A stretch of 34,491 bases of DNA from the NCBI RefSeq assembly GCF_008120935.1, contig NZ_RDBO01000020.1, positions 1,360,797 through 1,395,287 on the forward strand, read 5' to 3'. The notes under the pieces are model-generated. The model searched no databases. It had not been told where the DNA came from and saw only the letters and a program-made list of their open reading frames with translations. Below are positions 1 through 12,039 of this stretch, piece by piece. Both the position numbers and the translations under genes were made by a program. Source of the DNA: Streptomyces sp. sk2.1. GTDB taxonomy: Bacteria > Actinomycetota > Actinomycetes > Streptomycetales > Streptomycetaceae. The first letter of the stretch is position 1; the number at the start of each line of letters is the position of its first letter.

Positions 1-40
1 CCCCTGCCGCCCCCGCGCCACCGGCGACGTCCGCCGGAGC

Positions 41-1045
41 GTGCTGTCCCGGGCGCAGTTGAGGGCGTGCGGGGTCTCCCCCGCGCGGGCCGCCGCGCGG
101 TGCGGGGCCGACGGGCCGTGGCAGCGGACCCTGCCCGGTGTGTACGTCCTGCACCGGCGGCCGCTCACCGGCGACGAACGGCTGCGCGCCGCCCTGCTGT
201 ACGCCGGACGGCCGCCGGCCCCCGGCCGTCGGGGCGCGCCGGGCGGGGACCCGGGGGCCGGGTACGGCGAGGCGGTGGTCACCGGATTCGCCGCGCTCGC
301 CCTGCACGGGTTCGCGGTCGCGCCGCCGCCCGGGGAGTGGTCCGGGATCGACGTGCTGGTGCCGCGCACCCGGCGGCTGCGCCCGGTCGGGTACGTGCGC
401 CCGGTGCGTTCCGCGGCCGCGCCGCCGCCCGGGTGGGTGCGCGGTCTGCCCGTCGCCCCCGTGGAGCGGGCGCTCGCGGACGCGGTCGCCGGGCTCCGGG
501 ACCCGGCGGCCGTGCACCGCCTGCTCGTCGGGGCGGTCCGCGGCGGACACTGCGAACCGGGCGCCGCGGTGGACGAGTTGGGCCGGGCCGGGCTGCTGGG
601 CCGTCCTCCCGTGGCGCGGGCCGCGGACGCGCTCCTCGCCGAGGACCGAGCCATGGCCGAAAGTCGACTTTACGACTTGGCGATCGACCACGATCTGCCG
701 CAGCCCCTGTGGAACGTGTGGCTCCGCCTGCCCGGCGGTCCGGACCTCGGTGCCGTGGACGCCTACTGGCCCGAGCGGGCGGTCGCCGTGGAACTCGTCG
801 CCGGTGCCCCGGGGCGCGGCGGGCCGGGCGCCGACGGCCGACGCCGGACGGAACGCGAGGCCCGACGGGCCGCGCACGCCGCCGAGCGGGAGCATCTGGA
901 GCGGCTCGGGATCACCGTCGTCCGCCTCGCGCCGGAGGGGCTCCGCGACGCGGGGCAGCGGCAGGCGACCGTGGTGCGCACGGCACTGATGGCGGCAGCC
1001 GACCGGGAACCGGCGGCGCGCGTGGTGGTCCTGCCGCACCGATAG
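41..1045 (+). CDS. AbiEi/DUF559-like hypothetical protein, possibly 5'-partial
   Basis: A 334-residue reading frame from a GTG. The same frame stays open back to the first base of the window, so the true start may lie outside. The N-terminal part (WQRTLPGVYVLH followed by GDERLRAALLYAG) has the layout of the winged-helix domain seen in actinobacterial AbiEi-family antitoxin-like proteins. The C-terminal part (DAYWPERAVAVEL, then an Arg/Glu-rich helix and GITVVRL) resembles the core of DUF559/Vsr-like nuclease folds, although the usual Glu-Leu-Asp after the WPE motif is altered here to Glu-Leu-Val. Such proteins are common, scattered singletons in Streptomyces and their function is unknown. 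No toxin partner lies beside it in this window. The family call is from pattern memory and is moderate; a biological role cannot be given. Confidence 0.6.
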   Translation: MLSRAQLRACGVSPARAAARCGADGPWQRTLPGVYVLHRRPLTGDERLRAALLYAGRPPAPGRRGAPGGDPGAGYGEAVVTGFAALALHGFAVAPPPGEWSGIDVLVPRTRRLRPVGYVRPVRSAAAPPPGWVRGLPVAPVERALADAVAGLRDPAAVHRLLVGAVRGGHCEPGAAVDELGRAGLLGRPPVARAADALLAEDRAMAESRLYDLAIDHDLPQPLWNVWLRLPGGPDLGAVDAYWPERAVAVELVAGAPGRGGPGADGRRRTEREARRAAHAAEREHLERLGITVVRLAPEGLRDAGQRQATVVRTALMAAADREPAARVVVLPHR

Positions 1046-1271
1046 CCCGCCCGGGTGGCCGGGAGCGGAACCGTACATGGCGGAAACACGACCCACGGGC
1101 ACCACTTATCCACCACTTCGTCCCTGATGGCACATCGGCACCAGTGGCGGGATTCTGCCATGTCCACATCTCACCACCCTCAACTCTCCACAAACCCCTG
1201 TCATTTACGAAAGGGTGAGCGGTCATCCGGTACCGAATTCCGGACTCTCTCTTCTCTATGCAGGGATGCTG

Positions 1272-5799
<4,528 letters not shown>

Positions 5800-5813
5800 C
5801 GCCGGACGCGTGG

Positions 5814-5845
5814 AAGGGCGGCCACCGGGTGCGGTTGCCGCCCTT
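5814..5845. terminator. Bidirectional terminator between asd and the toxin gene
   Basis: Arms 5814-5826 and 5833-5845 pair over 13 bp with one mismatch around a 6-nt loop. The hairpin sits between the convergent stops of asd (5799) and the MazF-like gene (5870), so it can serve both strands. A short T run follows on the plus strand. Confidence 0.7.
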
Positions 5846-5869
5846 TCGCATGCGTTCGTCCGGGTGCGC

Positions 5870-6217
5870 TCAGAGGGCGAGGTGGCGTCGCAGCGCGGCG
5901 TCGATCTCGGCCATGCGCCGGCGGGGGACGGTGCCGATCCGCTTCAGCACACGTTCCGGGGTGACGGCCCGGACCTGCTCGCACTGGGCCTTCGAGTCCT
6001 TCGGCAGACGGCACTCGTCGGCCCTGAGCAGGACCTGGAACGTGAGGACACGGGCGGTGTTCGACGTCAGGGGCACCACGGTGACGACGCCCCTGCCGTT
6101 GAGCTCGACCGACTGGTTGGCGGCGTTGTTGGACACGATCACGGCCGGCCTGACCTTGTTGGCCTCGCTCCCCCTGGCCGGCTCCAGATCGATCAGGTGG
6201 ATGTCCCCCCTACGCAT
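5870..6217 (-). CDS. MazF/PemK-like type II toxin (endoribonuclease)
   Basis: A 115-residue protein of the MazF/PemK fold, which in characterised members cleaves mRNA at short sequences and is silenced by a co-encoded antitoxin. Family hallmarks visible are the N-terminal RRGDIHLIDLEPARGSE, followed by VRPAVIVSNNAAN, then the VVPLTSN core strand and a C-terminal IDAALRRHLAL helix. Its ATG lies inside the 3' end of the antitoxin gene (8-nt overlap, 6210-6217), so the two are translationally coupled, with the antitoxin first. The ribosome site is weak, consistent with coupling. Toxin activity and target sequence cannot be read from sequence alone. Confidence 0.9.
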   Translation of the reverse strand: MRRGDIHLIDLEPARGSEANKVRPAVIVSNNAANQSVELNGRGVVTVVPLTSNTARVLTFQVLLRADECRLPKDSKAQCEQVRAVTPERVLKRIGTVPRRRMAEIDAALRRHLAL

Positions 6218-6434
6218 CCGCGATTCCGTCCCCGAGCGTGCGGTCCCAGAGCTCGGCGTCCTCGCTCGCGTCCCACTCCTCGAACGCCTCCGTGTACTCC
6301 GCCTCCAGTCCGGCGGCGCGCAGCAGCTCGATCGCGGCGTGGATCACCGCGGACCGGGAGTCGGCGTCGGTCTTCGTGGCGTACTCGTCGAGGAAGGCGA
6401 CATCCTCCTGCGGCAGGCTCACACTGATCTTCAT
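6210..6434 (-). CDS. Ribbon-helix-helix antitoxin (MazE-like partner)
   Basis: A 74-residue protein starting MKISVSLPQEDVAFLDEYA, the ribbon-helix-helix DNA-binding pattern (beta strand KISVSLP, then two helices through SRSAVIHAAIELLR). An acidic C-terminal tail (EAFEEWDASEDAELW) is suited to wrapping and neutralising the toxin. In this family the antitoxin binds the toxin and represses its own promoter. I chose ATG at 6432-6434 because conservation begins there; the longer frame upstream is not protein-like. It overlaps the toxin start by 8 nt and is divergent from pepN across about 100 bp, which must hold both promoters. Confidence 0.88.
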   Translation of the reverse strand: MKISVSLPQEDVAFLDEYATKTDADSRSAVIHAAIELLRAAGLEAEYTEAFEEWDASEDAELWDRTLGDGIADA

Positions 6435-6534
6435 ACCATTGATGCTACCGCCGGTGGCACCCGTATGGCCACTCCATCGGGGCCTGCGACGTGGAAGGAT
6501 GACCGAAAACGTCACATACCAAGGAGATGACCGC

Positions 6535-9111
6535 GTGCCTGGCACGAATCTGACCCGCGAAGAGGCACAGGAGCGGGCGCGCCTGCTGACCGTGGACGCG
6601 TACGAGATCGATCTCGACCTCTCCGGAGCGCAGGAGGGCGGCACCTACCGGTCCGTGACCACCGTGCGCTTCGACTCCGCCGAAGCCGGTGCGGAGACGT
6701 TCATCGACCTGGTCGCGCCCGCCGTGCACGAGGTCGAGCTGAACGGGAAGTCGCTCGACGTCGCGGCCGTGTTCCGCGACTCCCGCATCGCGCTCCCGCA
6801 CCTGGTCGCGGGCTCCAACGAGCTGAAGGTCGTCGCCGACTGCGCGTACACCAACACCGGCGAGGGCCTGCACCGCTTCGTCGACCCGGTCGACCAGCAG
6901 GCGTACCTCTACACCCAGTTCGAGGTGCCGGACGCCCGCCGGGTCTTCGCGAGCTTCGAGCAGCCCGACCTGAAGGCGACCTTCCGGTTCACCGTGAAGG
7001 CTCCGTCCGGCTGGACCGTGATCTCGAACTCGCCGACGCCCGAGCCGAAGGACGACGTCTGGTCCTTCGAGCCCACGCCGCGCATCTCGACGTACATCAC
7101 GGCCCTGATCGTCGGCCCGTACCACTCGGTGCACAGCAGCTACGAGAAGGACGGCCAGTCCGTGCCGCTCGGCATCTACTGCCGTCCGTCGCTGGCCGAG
7201 TTCCTCGACGCGGACGCGGTCTTCGACGTCACGCGGCAGGGCTTCGACTGGTTCCAGGAGAAGTTCGACTACGCCTACCCGTTCGCCAAGTACGACCAGC
7301 TCTTCGTCCCGGAGTTCAACGCGGGCGCGATGGAGAACGCGGGCGCGGTCACCATCCGCGACCAGTACGTGTTCCGGTCGAAGGTGACGGACGCGGCGTA
7401 CGAGACGCGGGCCGAGACCATCCTGCACGAGCTGGCCCACATGTGGTTCGGCGACCTCGTCACCATGGAGTGGTGGAACGACCTGTGGCTGAACGAGTCG
7501 TTCGCCACGTACACCTCGATCGCCTGCCAGGCGTACGCCGAGGGCTCGAAGTGGCCGCACTCCTGGACCACGTTCGCCAACTCCATGAAGACCTGGGCCT
7601 ACCGCCAGGACCAGCTGCCGTCCACGCACCCGATCATGGCCGACATCCGTGACCTGGACGACGTGCTGGTCAACTTCGACGGCATCACGTACGCCAAGGG
7701 CGCCTCGGTCCTGAAGCAGCTGGTGGCGTACGTCGGCATGGAGGAGTTCTTCAAGGGCGTCCAGGCGTACTTCAAGGCGCACGCCTTCGGCAACACCCGG
7801 CTTTCGGACCTGCTGGGCGCGCTGGAGGAGACCTCCGGCCGCGACCTGAAGACCTGGTCGAAGGCATGGCTGGAGACCGCGGGCATCAACATCCTGCGCC
7901 CGGAGATCGGGACGGACGGGAACGGTCACGTCACGTCCTTCGCGGTCCTCCAGGAGGCCCCGGCCCTCCCCGCCGGTGCCAAGGGCGAGCCGACGCTGCG
8001 CCCGCACCGCATCGCCATCGGCTGCTACGACCTCGACGCCGCCGGCAAGCTGGTCCGCACGGACCGGATCGAGCTGGACGTCGACGGCCCGCGCACCGAG
8101 GTCCCGTTCCCGGCCGGCACCGCCCGCCCCGCCGTGATCCTGCTCAACGACGACGACCTGTCGTACGCGAAGGTCCGGCTCGACGAGGAGTCGCTGCGCG
8201 TCGTCACCGAGCACCTGGGCGACTTCACCGAGTCCCTGCCCCGGGCCCTGTGCTGGGCCTCCGCCTGGGACATGACCCGGGACGGCGAGCTGGCGACCCG
8301 GGACTACCTCGAACTGGTGCTCTCCGGGATCGGCAAGGAGTCGGACATCGGCGTCGTCCAGTCGCTGCACCGTCAGGTGAAGCTGGCGCTGGACCTGTAC
8401 GCGGCGCCGGAGTGGCGCGAGGCCGGGCTGAGCCGGTGGACCGAGGCGACGCTGGCGCACCTGCGCGCGGCGGAGCCGGGCAGCGACCACCAGCTGGCCT
8501 GGGCCCGTGCCTTCGCGGCGACCGCCCGCACCCCGCAGCAGACGGATCTGCTGCAGGCGCTGCTGGACGGCCGGGAGGCGATCGAGGGCCTGGCCGTCGA
8601 CACGGAGCTGCGCTGGGCGTTCGTCGAACGGCTCGCCGCGACCGGCCTCATGGAGGAGGACGGGATCGCCGCCGAGTACGAGCGGGACCGGACGGCGGCG
8701 GGCGAGCGCCACGCGGCGACCGCCCGTGCGGCCCGCCCCACCGAGGAGGCGAAGGCGGAGGCGTGGGCCTCGATCATCGAGTCCGACAAGCTGCCGAACT
8801 CCCTCCAGGAGGCGGTCATCGCCGGTTTCGTCCAGTCCGACCAGCGCGAACTGCTGGCCCCGTACACGGAGAAGTTCTTCGCGTCGGTCAAGGGCGTCTG
8901 GGACTCGCGCAGCCATGAGATGGCGCAGCAGATCGCGATCGGGCTCTACCCGTCCTTCCAGGTCGCGCAGGACACCCTGGACGCCACGGACGCCTGGCTG
9001 TCCTCGGCCGAGCCGAGCGCTGCCCTGCACCGGCTGATGTCGGAGTCCCGTTCGGGCGTGGAGCGCGCGCTCCGGGCCCGGGCGGCGGACGCGGCGGCGG
9101 CCACGGCGTAA
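6535..9111 (+). CDS. pepN: Aminopeptidase N (M1 zinc metallopeptidase)
   Basis: A cytosolic M1-family aminopeptidase that removes N-terminal residues from peptides. The protein has 858 residues, standard for actinobacterial PepN. The exopeptidase motif GAMEN is at residues 264-268. The zinc site is HELAH (His298, Glu299, His302) with the third ligand Glu321 in WLNESFATY, and the transition-state Tyr386 is in GITYAKGASVL. An ERAP1-like helical C-terminal domain fills residues of about 530-850. The start is GTG 6535 with AAGGAG at 6521-6526, 8 nt away; a longer upstream frame overlaps the antitoxin gene and is rejected. It is divergent from the toxin-antitoxin pair and convergent with allantoicase, and ends ahead of two strong hairpins. 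Confidence 0.96.
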   Translation: MPGTNLTREEAQERARLLTVDAYEIDLDLSGAQEGGTYRSVTTVRFDSAEAGAETFIDLVAPAVHEVELNGKSLDVAAVFRDSRIALPHLVAGSNELKVVADCAYTNTGEGLHRFVDPVDQQAYLYTQFEVPDARRVFASFEQPDLKATFRFTVKAPSGWTVISNSPTPEPKDDVWSFEPTPRISTYITALIVGPYHSVHSSYEKDGQSVPLGIYCRPSLAEFLDADAVFDVTRQGFDWFQEKFDYAYPFAKYDQLFVPEFNAGAMENAGAVTIRDQYVFRSKVTDAAYETRAETILHELAHMWFGDLVTMEWWNDLWLNESFATYTSIACQAYAEGSKWPHSWTTFANSMKTWAYRQDQLPSTHPIMADIRDLDDVLVNFDGITYAKGASVLKQLVAYVGMEEFFKGVQAYFKAHAFGNTRLSDLLGALEETSGRDLKTWSKAWLETAGINILRPEIGTDGNGHVTSFAVLQEAPALPAGAKGEPTLRPHRIAIGCYDLDAAGKLVRTDRIELDVDGPRTEVPFPAGTARPAVILLNDDDLSYAKVRLDEESLRVVTEHLGDFTESLPRALCWASAWDMTRDGELATRDYLELVLSGIGKESDIGVVQSLHRQVKLALDLYAAPEWREAGLSRWTEATLAHLRAAEPGSDHQLAWARAFAATARTPQQTDLLQALLDGREAIEGLAVDTELRWAFVERLAATGLMEEDGIAAEYERDRTAAGERHAATARAARPTEEAKAEAWASIIESDKLPNSLQEAVIAGFVQSDQRELLAPYTEKFFASVKGVWDSRSHEMAQQIAIGLYPSFQVAQDTLDATDAWLSSAEPSAALHRLMSESRSGVERALRARAADAAAATA

Positions 9112-9135
9112 CGACCGTCGGCCGGTCGGCCACCC

Positions 9136-9162
9136 GCCCCGGACCGCTCGCCGGTCCGGGGC
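9136..9162. terminator. Hairpin after pepN
   Basis: Perfect 11-bp stem (9136-9146 with 9152-9162) and a 5-nt loop, 24 nt after the pepN stop. A further copy of the right arm, CGGTCCGGGGCA, follows at 9169-9180 and could form an alternative pairing. Confidence 0.65.
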
Positions 9163-9232
9163 ACCGCACGGTCCGGGGCACCCGGCCGGTCACTCCCCCG
9201 TGGAACCCGGCCGGGTGCCGCCGGGGTGGAGA

Positions 9233-9278
9233 CCCGCCCGTCGGACGGGCGCCGTCGCGCAGCCGTCCGACGGGCGGG
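9233..9278. terminator. 16-bp stem terminator between pepN and allantoicase
   Basis: Arms 9233-9248 and 9263-9278 are perfect reverse complements (16 bp) with a 14-nt loop. It lies 21 nt beyond the allantoicase stop on the minus strand and can also stop pepN transcripts. Confidence 0.78.
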
Positions 9279-9299
9279 AGCGGGGGGCACGGAGCCGGG

Positions 9300-10439
9300 T
9301 CAGGCGCTCGACTCCTCGTGCCGGCGGGTCAGTTCGGCCGCGCCCGTCTCCGTCAGGCTGCCGTGCAGGCGCATCCGGGCGACGCCGCCGTCCGGGAAGG
9401 CGTCGAGCCGGACGTGGGTGACCACCGCCCGGGCCCGGAGCGGGAAGCGGTGCAGCGCGTCGGGCTGGAGCCGGGTGCGGGGGATGATCTCGAACCACTC
9501 GCCGGTCTCGCCGTTGCGGCCCTGGAGGGCGATCCAGCCGGCCGAGTTGCCCTTGAGGTAGGCCGTGTCGATCTCGACCGCGCGGACCGCTCCCTGGGCG
9601 GGGAGGCGGAAGCGGACCCAGTCGTTGGTGTCGCGGACCCGGCGGCGCCGGTTCTCCCAGCCGTCGTCCATCTTGCGCGAGGTGCCGGGCAGGATGATCT
9701 GGGTCGGCGAGGAGTAGAAGCGGTCCGACGCGTCCTCGTAGCTGCCGCCGTTCAGGACCGAGATCAGGTCGAACGTGCCGAGCGCGGCGAGCCAGGACGG
9801 ATCGGGGACGACCTCGCCGTGGACGCGGAGGCGGGCGATGCCGCCGTCGGGGTGCTGGCACAGCCGTACGTGGGTGTAGCGGCGTCCGCCGGTGATCTCG
9901 AAGCCGTTGGCGGCGTGGCCGCGCACGGGGGTCGGCGGGACGATCTCCTCCCACTTCACGTCGTCGGCGAGGAGTTCCTCGGGGCCGGGGGTGCCCTCGA
10001 CCGAGGTCGCCTGGATCGACACGCGCTGCGGGTAGTTGCCGCGGAAGTGGGCGGTGTCGACGACGATGCCGCGGATGATGCCGGGGGCGCCGAGCCGGAT
10101 CAGGGCCCAGTCGTGCTCGTCCGGGGCGGGGAAGGGGTGGTCGGCGTCGGCGCCGCGCCTGCGGCGGGTCTCCCAGCCGTCCATGATCTTGCCCTTGTGG
10201 CCGAAGCGCTCGGGGTCGAAGACCGCGCGCTCCCGGAGCAGGAGGTTCTCCCGCTGGGCGAAGAACTCGTCGTTGGCGGCGATCACGCCCGCGCCGAGAC
10301 GGCGGTCGGCGAGGTCGACGAGCTCGGTGAAGGGGAGGTCCGTGGTGCGGTAGTCGGCGTACGGGTCGCCGCCGCCGTACGGGGCCGCGTCGTTGGCGTG
10401 GGGATCGTCGTGGTGGTTCTCATCCTGGTCGAAGGTCAT
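9300..10439 (-). CDS. alc: Allantoicase
   Basis: Allantoate amidinohydrolase (allantoicase) converts allantoate to ureidoglycolate and urea in purine/allantoin degradation; cytosolic. The protein has 379 residues and shows the family's internal duplication of a jelly-roll domain. The first copy carries KIMDGWETRRRR and VVDTAHFRGNYP, the second KMDDGWENRRRR and EIDTAYLKGNSAG. The N-terminal 40 residues are acidic and His-rich and probably disordered. A LysR-type regulator lies 55 nt upstream in the same direction, so the two may be cotranscribed, with the regulator first. No allantoinase or ureidoglycolate enzyme is in the window. The ATG is at 10437-10439 with only a G-rich ribosome site. Confidence 0.93.
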   Translation of the reverse strand: MTFDQDENHHDDPHANDAAPYGGGDPYADYRTTDLPFTELVDLADRRLGAGVIAANDEFFAQRENLLLRERAVFDPERFGHKGKIMDGWETRRRRGADADHPFPAPDEHDWALIRLGAPGIIRGIVVDTAHFRGNYPQRVSIQATSVEGTPGPEELLADDVKWEEIVPPTPVRGHAANGFEITGGRRYTHVRLCQHPDGGIARLRVHGEVVPDPSWLAALGTFDLISVLNGGSYEDASDRFYSSPTQIILPGTSRKMDDGWENRRRRVRDTNDWVRFRLPAQGAVRAVEIDTAYLKGNSAGWIALQGRNGETGEWFEIIPRTRLQPDALHRFPLRARAVVTHVRLDAFPDGGVARMRLHGSLTETGAAELTRRHEESSA

Positions 10440-10494
10440 GCCCCCACTGTCGCGGCGAACGAACCATCAGGTCCATCGAATGTTTTTGCATCGT

Positions 10495-11418
10495 CTATTC
10501 AGTTGAAGTGAACGATTCGGCCGCCGCGGTGAGCGCCGCCAGGACCCGGGCCACCCCGGGGCCCCGTTCGGCGCCGTGCCGCACAGCCGCCGCCACGTGG
10601 CGGCGCGGCTGGTCGGCGTCGAGCGCGCGCATCACCACACCGTCCCGGACGCACCGCTGCGCCGAGGCCATGCGCGGGACCAGCGCGACGCCCATGCCCG
10701 CCTCGACCATGGCCAGGATCGCCGTCCAGCCGGAGGCGCTGTGCGCCTGTTCGGGCACGAATCCGGCGGCCTCGCACGCGGCGGTCGTGATCTGCGACCA
10801 GGGGCCCGAGCCGCCGAAGATCCACGGGTCGCCGGAGAGGTCCGCCAGGCGGAGGGCGGGCGCGGCGGCGAGGCGGTGGTCCGCGGGCAGCGCCACGTCC
10901 AGGCGGTCCGCGAGCAGGGGCAGCACGGTGAACCGGGGGTCGCGGGCGGTCGGGGCGTGCGCGGCGAGGGACAGCGCGAGGTCCACCTCGCCCGCGGCCA
11001 GGAGCTCGTACGCCTGCGCGGCCTCCGCCTCCCGCACCCGGACGCCGGGCCCCGGGCGGTCCTCGGCGCGCAGCCGCCGGACGGCGGGGACGACGAGGGC
11101 GGGCACCGCCGTGGAGAACGCCGCGATCCGCACCTCGCCGGCCTCACCGCGCAGATAGCCGGTCAGTTCGGCATCGGCGCGCTCCAGTTGGGCGAAGACG
11201 GCCTCGGTGTGGCGCAGGACGAGGTGGGCGGCGTCGGTGAGGCGGACCCGTCGGCCCCGGGCCTCCAGGAGCGGTACGCCGAGCTGCCTGGACAGGTTGG
11301 ACAGTTGCTGCGAGACCGCGGACGGGGTCATCAGCAGGGCCTCCGCGGTGGCGGTGACCGTGCCCCGGTCGCGCAGGGTGCGCAGGATGCGGAGCTTCTT
11401 GAGGTCCCACTCGGTCAT
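10495..11418 (-). CDS. LysR-family transcriptional regulator
   Basis: A 307-residue LysR-type regulator. The winged helix-turn-helix is in residues 1-60 (LKKLRILRTLRDRGTVTATA, then MTPSAVSQQLSNLSRQLG), with a periplasmic-binding-protein-like effector domain from about residue 90 (EVRIAAFSTAVPALVVPAV to the C-terminus). It sits directly upstream of allantoicase, same strand, 55 nt apart, so control of that gene or of purine breakdown is a reasonable guess, but the inducer is unknown. LysR proteins often act on a divergent neighbour; here the neighbour is the small membrane-protein gene, also on the minus strand, so that arrangement does not apply. Confidence 0.92.
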   Translation of the reverse strand: MTEWDLKKLRILRTLRDRGTVTATAEALLMTPSAVSQQLSNLSRQLGVPLLEARGRRVRLTDAAHLVLRHTEAVFAQLERADAELTGYLRGEAGEVRIAAFSTAVPALVVPAVRRLRAEDRPGPGVRVREAEAAQAYELLAAGEVDLALSLAAHAPTARDPRFTVLPLLADRLDVALPADHRLAAAPALRLADLSGDPWIFGGSGPWSQITTAACEAAGFVPEQAHSASGWTAILAMVEAGMGVALVPRMASAQRCVRDGVVMRALDADQPRRHVAAAVRHGAERGPGVARVLAALTAAAESFTSTE

Positions 11419-11494
11419 GGCCGAAACCTACCCGGCGCCCCACGGGCGGCACCGCGCCCGATCGGCCGGGGTCCGCACCGTGTTCCGGACACGC

Positions 11495-11531
11495 GTGTGC
11501 GCCGCGCGGTACGAGTACCCGCGGCGCACAC
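11495..11531 (-). terminator. Hairpin downstream of the small membrane protein gene
   Basis: A perfect 12-bp stem (11495-11506 with 11520-11531) around a 13-nt loop. It lies 86 nt beyond the stop of the 76-aa gene and upstream of the LysR gene, so it probably isolates the LysR/allantoicase unit. Confidence 0.6.
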
Positions 11532-11616
11532 GGAGGAGCGGGGGTGCCGGGTCCGGCCGCCGGGCCGCCGTACGGGGCGGTCCGTCGGCGTCCGAGACGG
11601 CCCGGACCTGCGGGTC

Positions 11617-11847
11617 CTAGGCCTGCTTCCTGGACTTGTCGAGGACCATGACCAGGCCCGTGATGACCAGGAACAGCACGATGGGTGCCACGACGTAGAG
11701 GCCGATGGTCTCCATCGCGCTCAGGCCGGGTCCCGGGTCGTCACCGTCGTCGCGGGTGAGCGCGAGCGCGGGGGACGACATGAGCAGCATCATCAGCGTC
11801 GTTCCGGCCGCGACGGCACCGGCGCGCATAGCGTTCTTCTTGTCCAC
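11617..11847 (-). CDS. Small membrane protein with signal-like N-terminus
   Basis: A 76-residue protein. A Lys/Arg-containing start is followed by a hydrophobic stretch (residues 10-30, ending SSPALAL). Then comes an acidic linker rich in Asp and Pro, a second hydrophobic segment (IGLYVVAPIVLFLVITGLVMV, about 48-68), and a basic tail KSRKQA. This predicts either a cleaved single-span type I protein or a two-helix hairpin protein. The start taken is GTG at 11847; ATG at 11829 is an alternative and neither has a clear ribosome site. Proteins of this design recur in Streptomyces, but I know no function. It is flanked by hairpins, so it appears monocistronic. Confidence 0.7.
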   Translation of the reverse strand: MDKKNAMRAGAVAAGTTLMMLLMSSPALALTRDDGDDPGPGLSAMETIGLYVVAPIVLFLVITGLVMVLDKSRKQA

Positions 11848-11993
11848 GGTGCAAACGTAGCGAACGCCCTGGACGGGCGCGCGCCCGGGGGTGCCGTACG
11901 GGGTCGCGGACCGGCCCCGGGACCGGCGCGGGGTTCGGCGCGGGGCCGCTTTCCGGCCGGGCCCGCAGGTTTCCCGGGCCCTGCACGCTCGTT

Positions 11994-12019
11994 CCCCGGC
12001 CCTGGTACCGGGGCCGGGG
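11994..12019 (-). terminator. Palindromic hairpin after malQ
   Basis: A 26-nt palindrome centred on GGTACC in which the 13-nt arms pair with a single G-U wobble. It lies 20 nt past the malQ stop on the minus strand. Confidence 0.6.
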
Positions 12020-12039
12020 CCGTCGCGGATTCGGCGGAT

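Noticed and set aside
6445..9030. Minus-strand frame of 861 codons opposite pepN
   Set aside because: Composition is repetitive Arg/Gly/Leu and the plus strand encodes intact aminopeptidase N with all catalytic residues.
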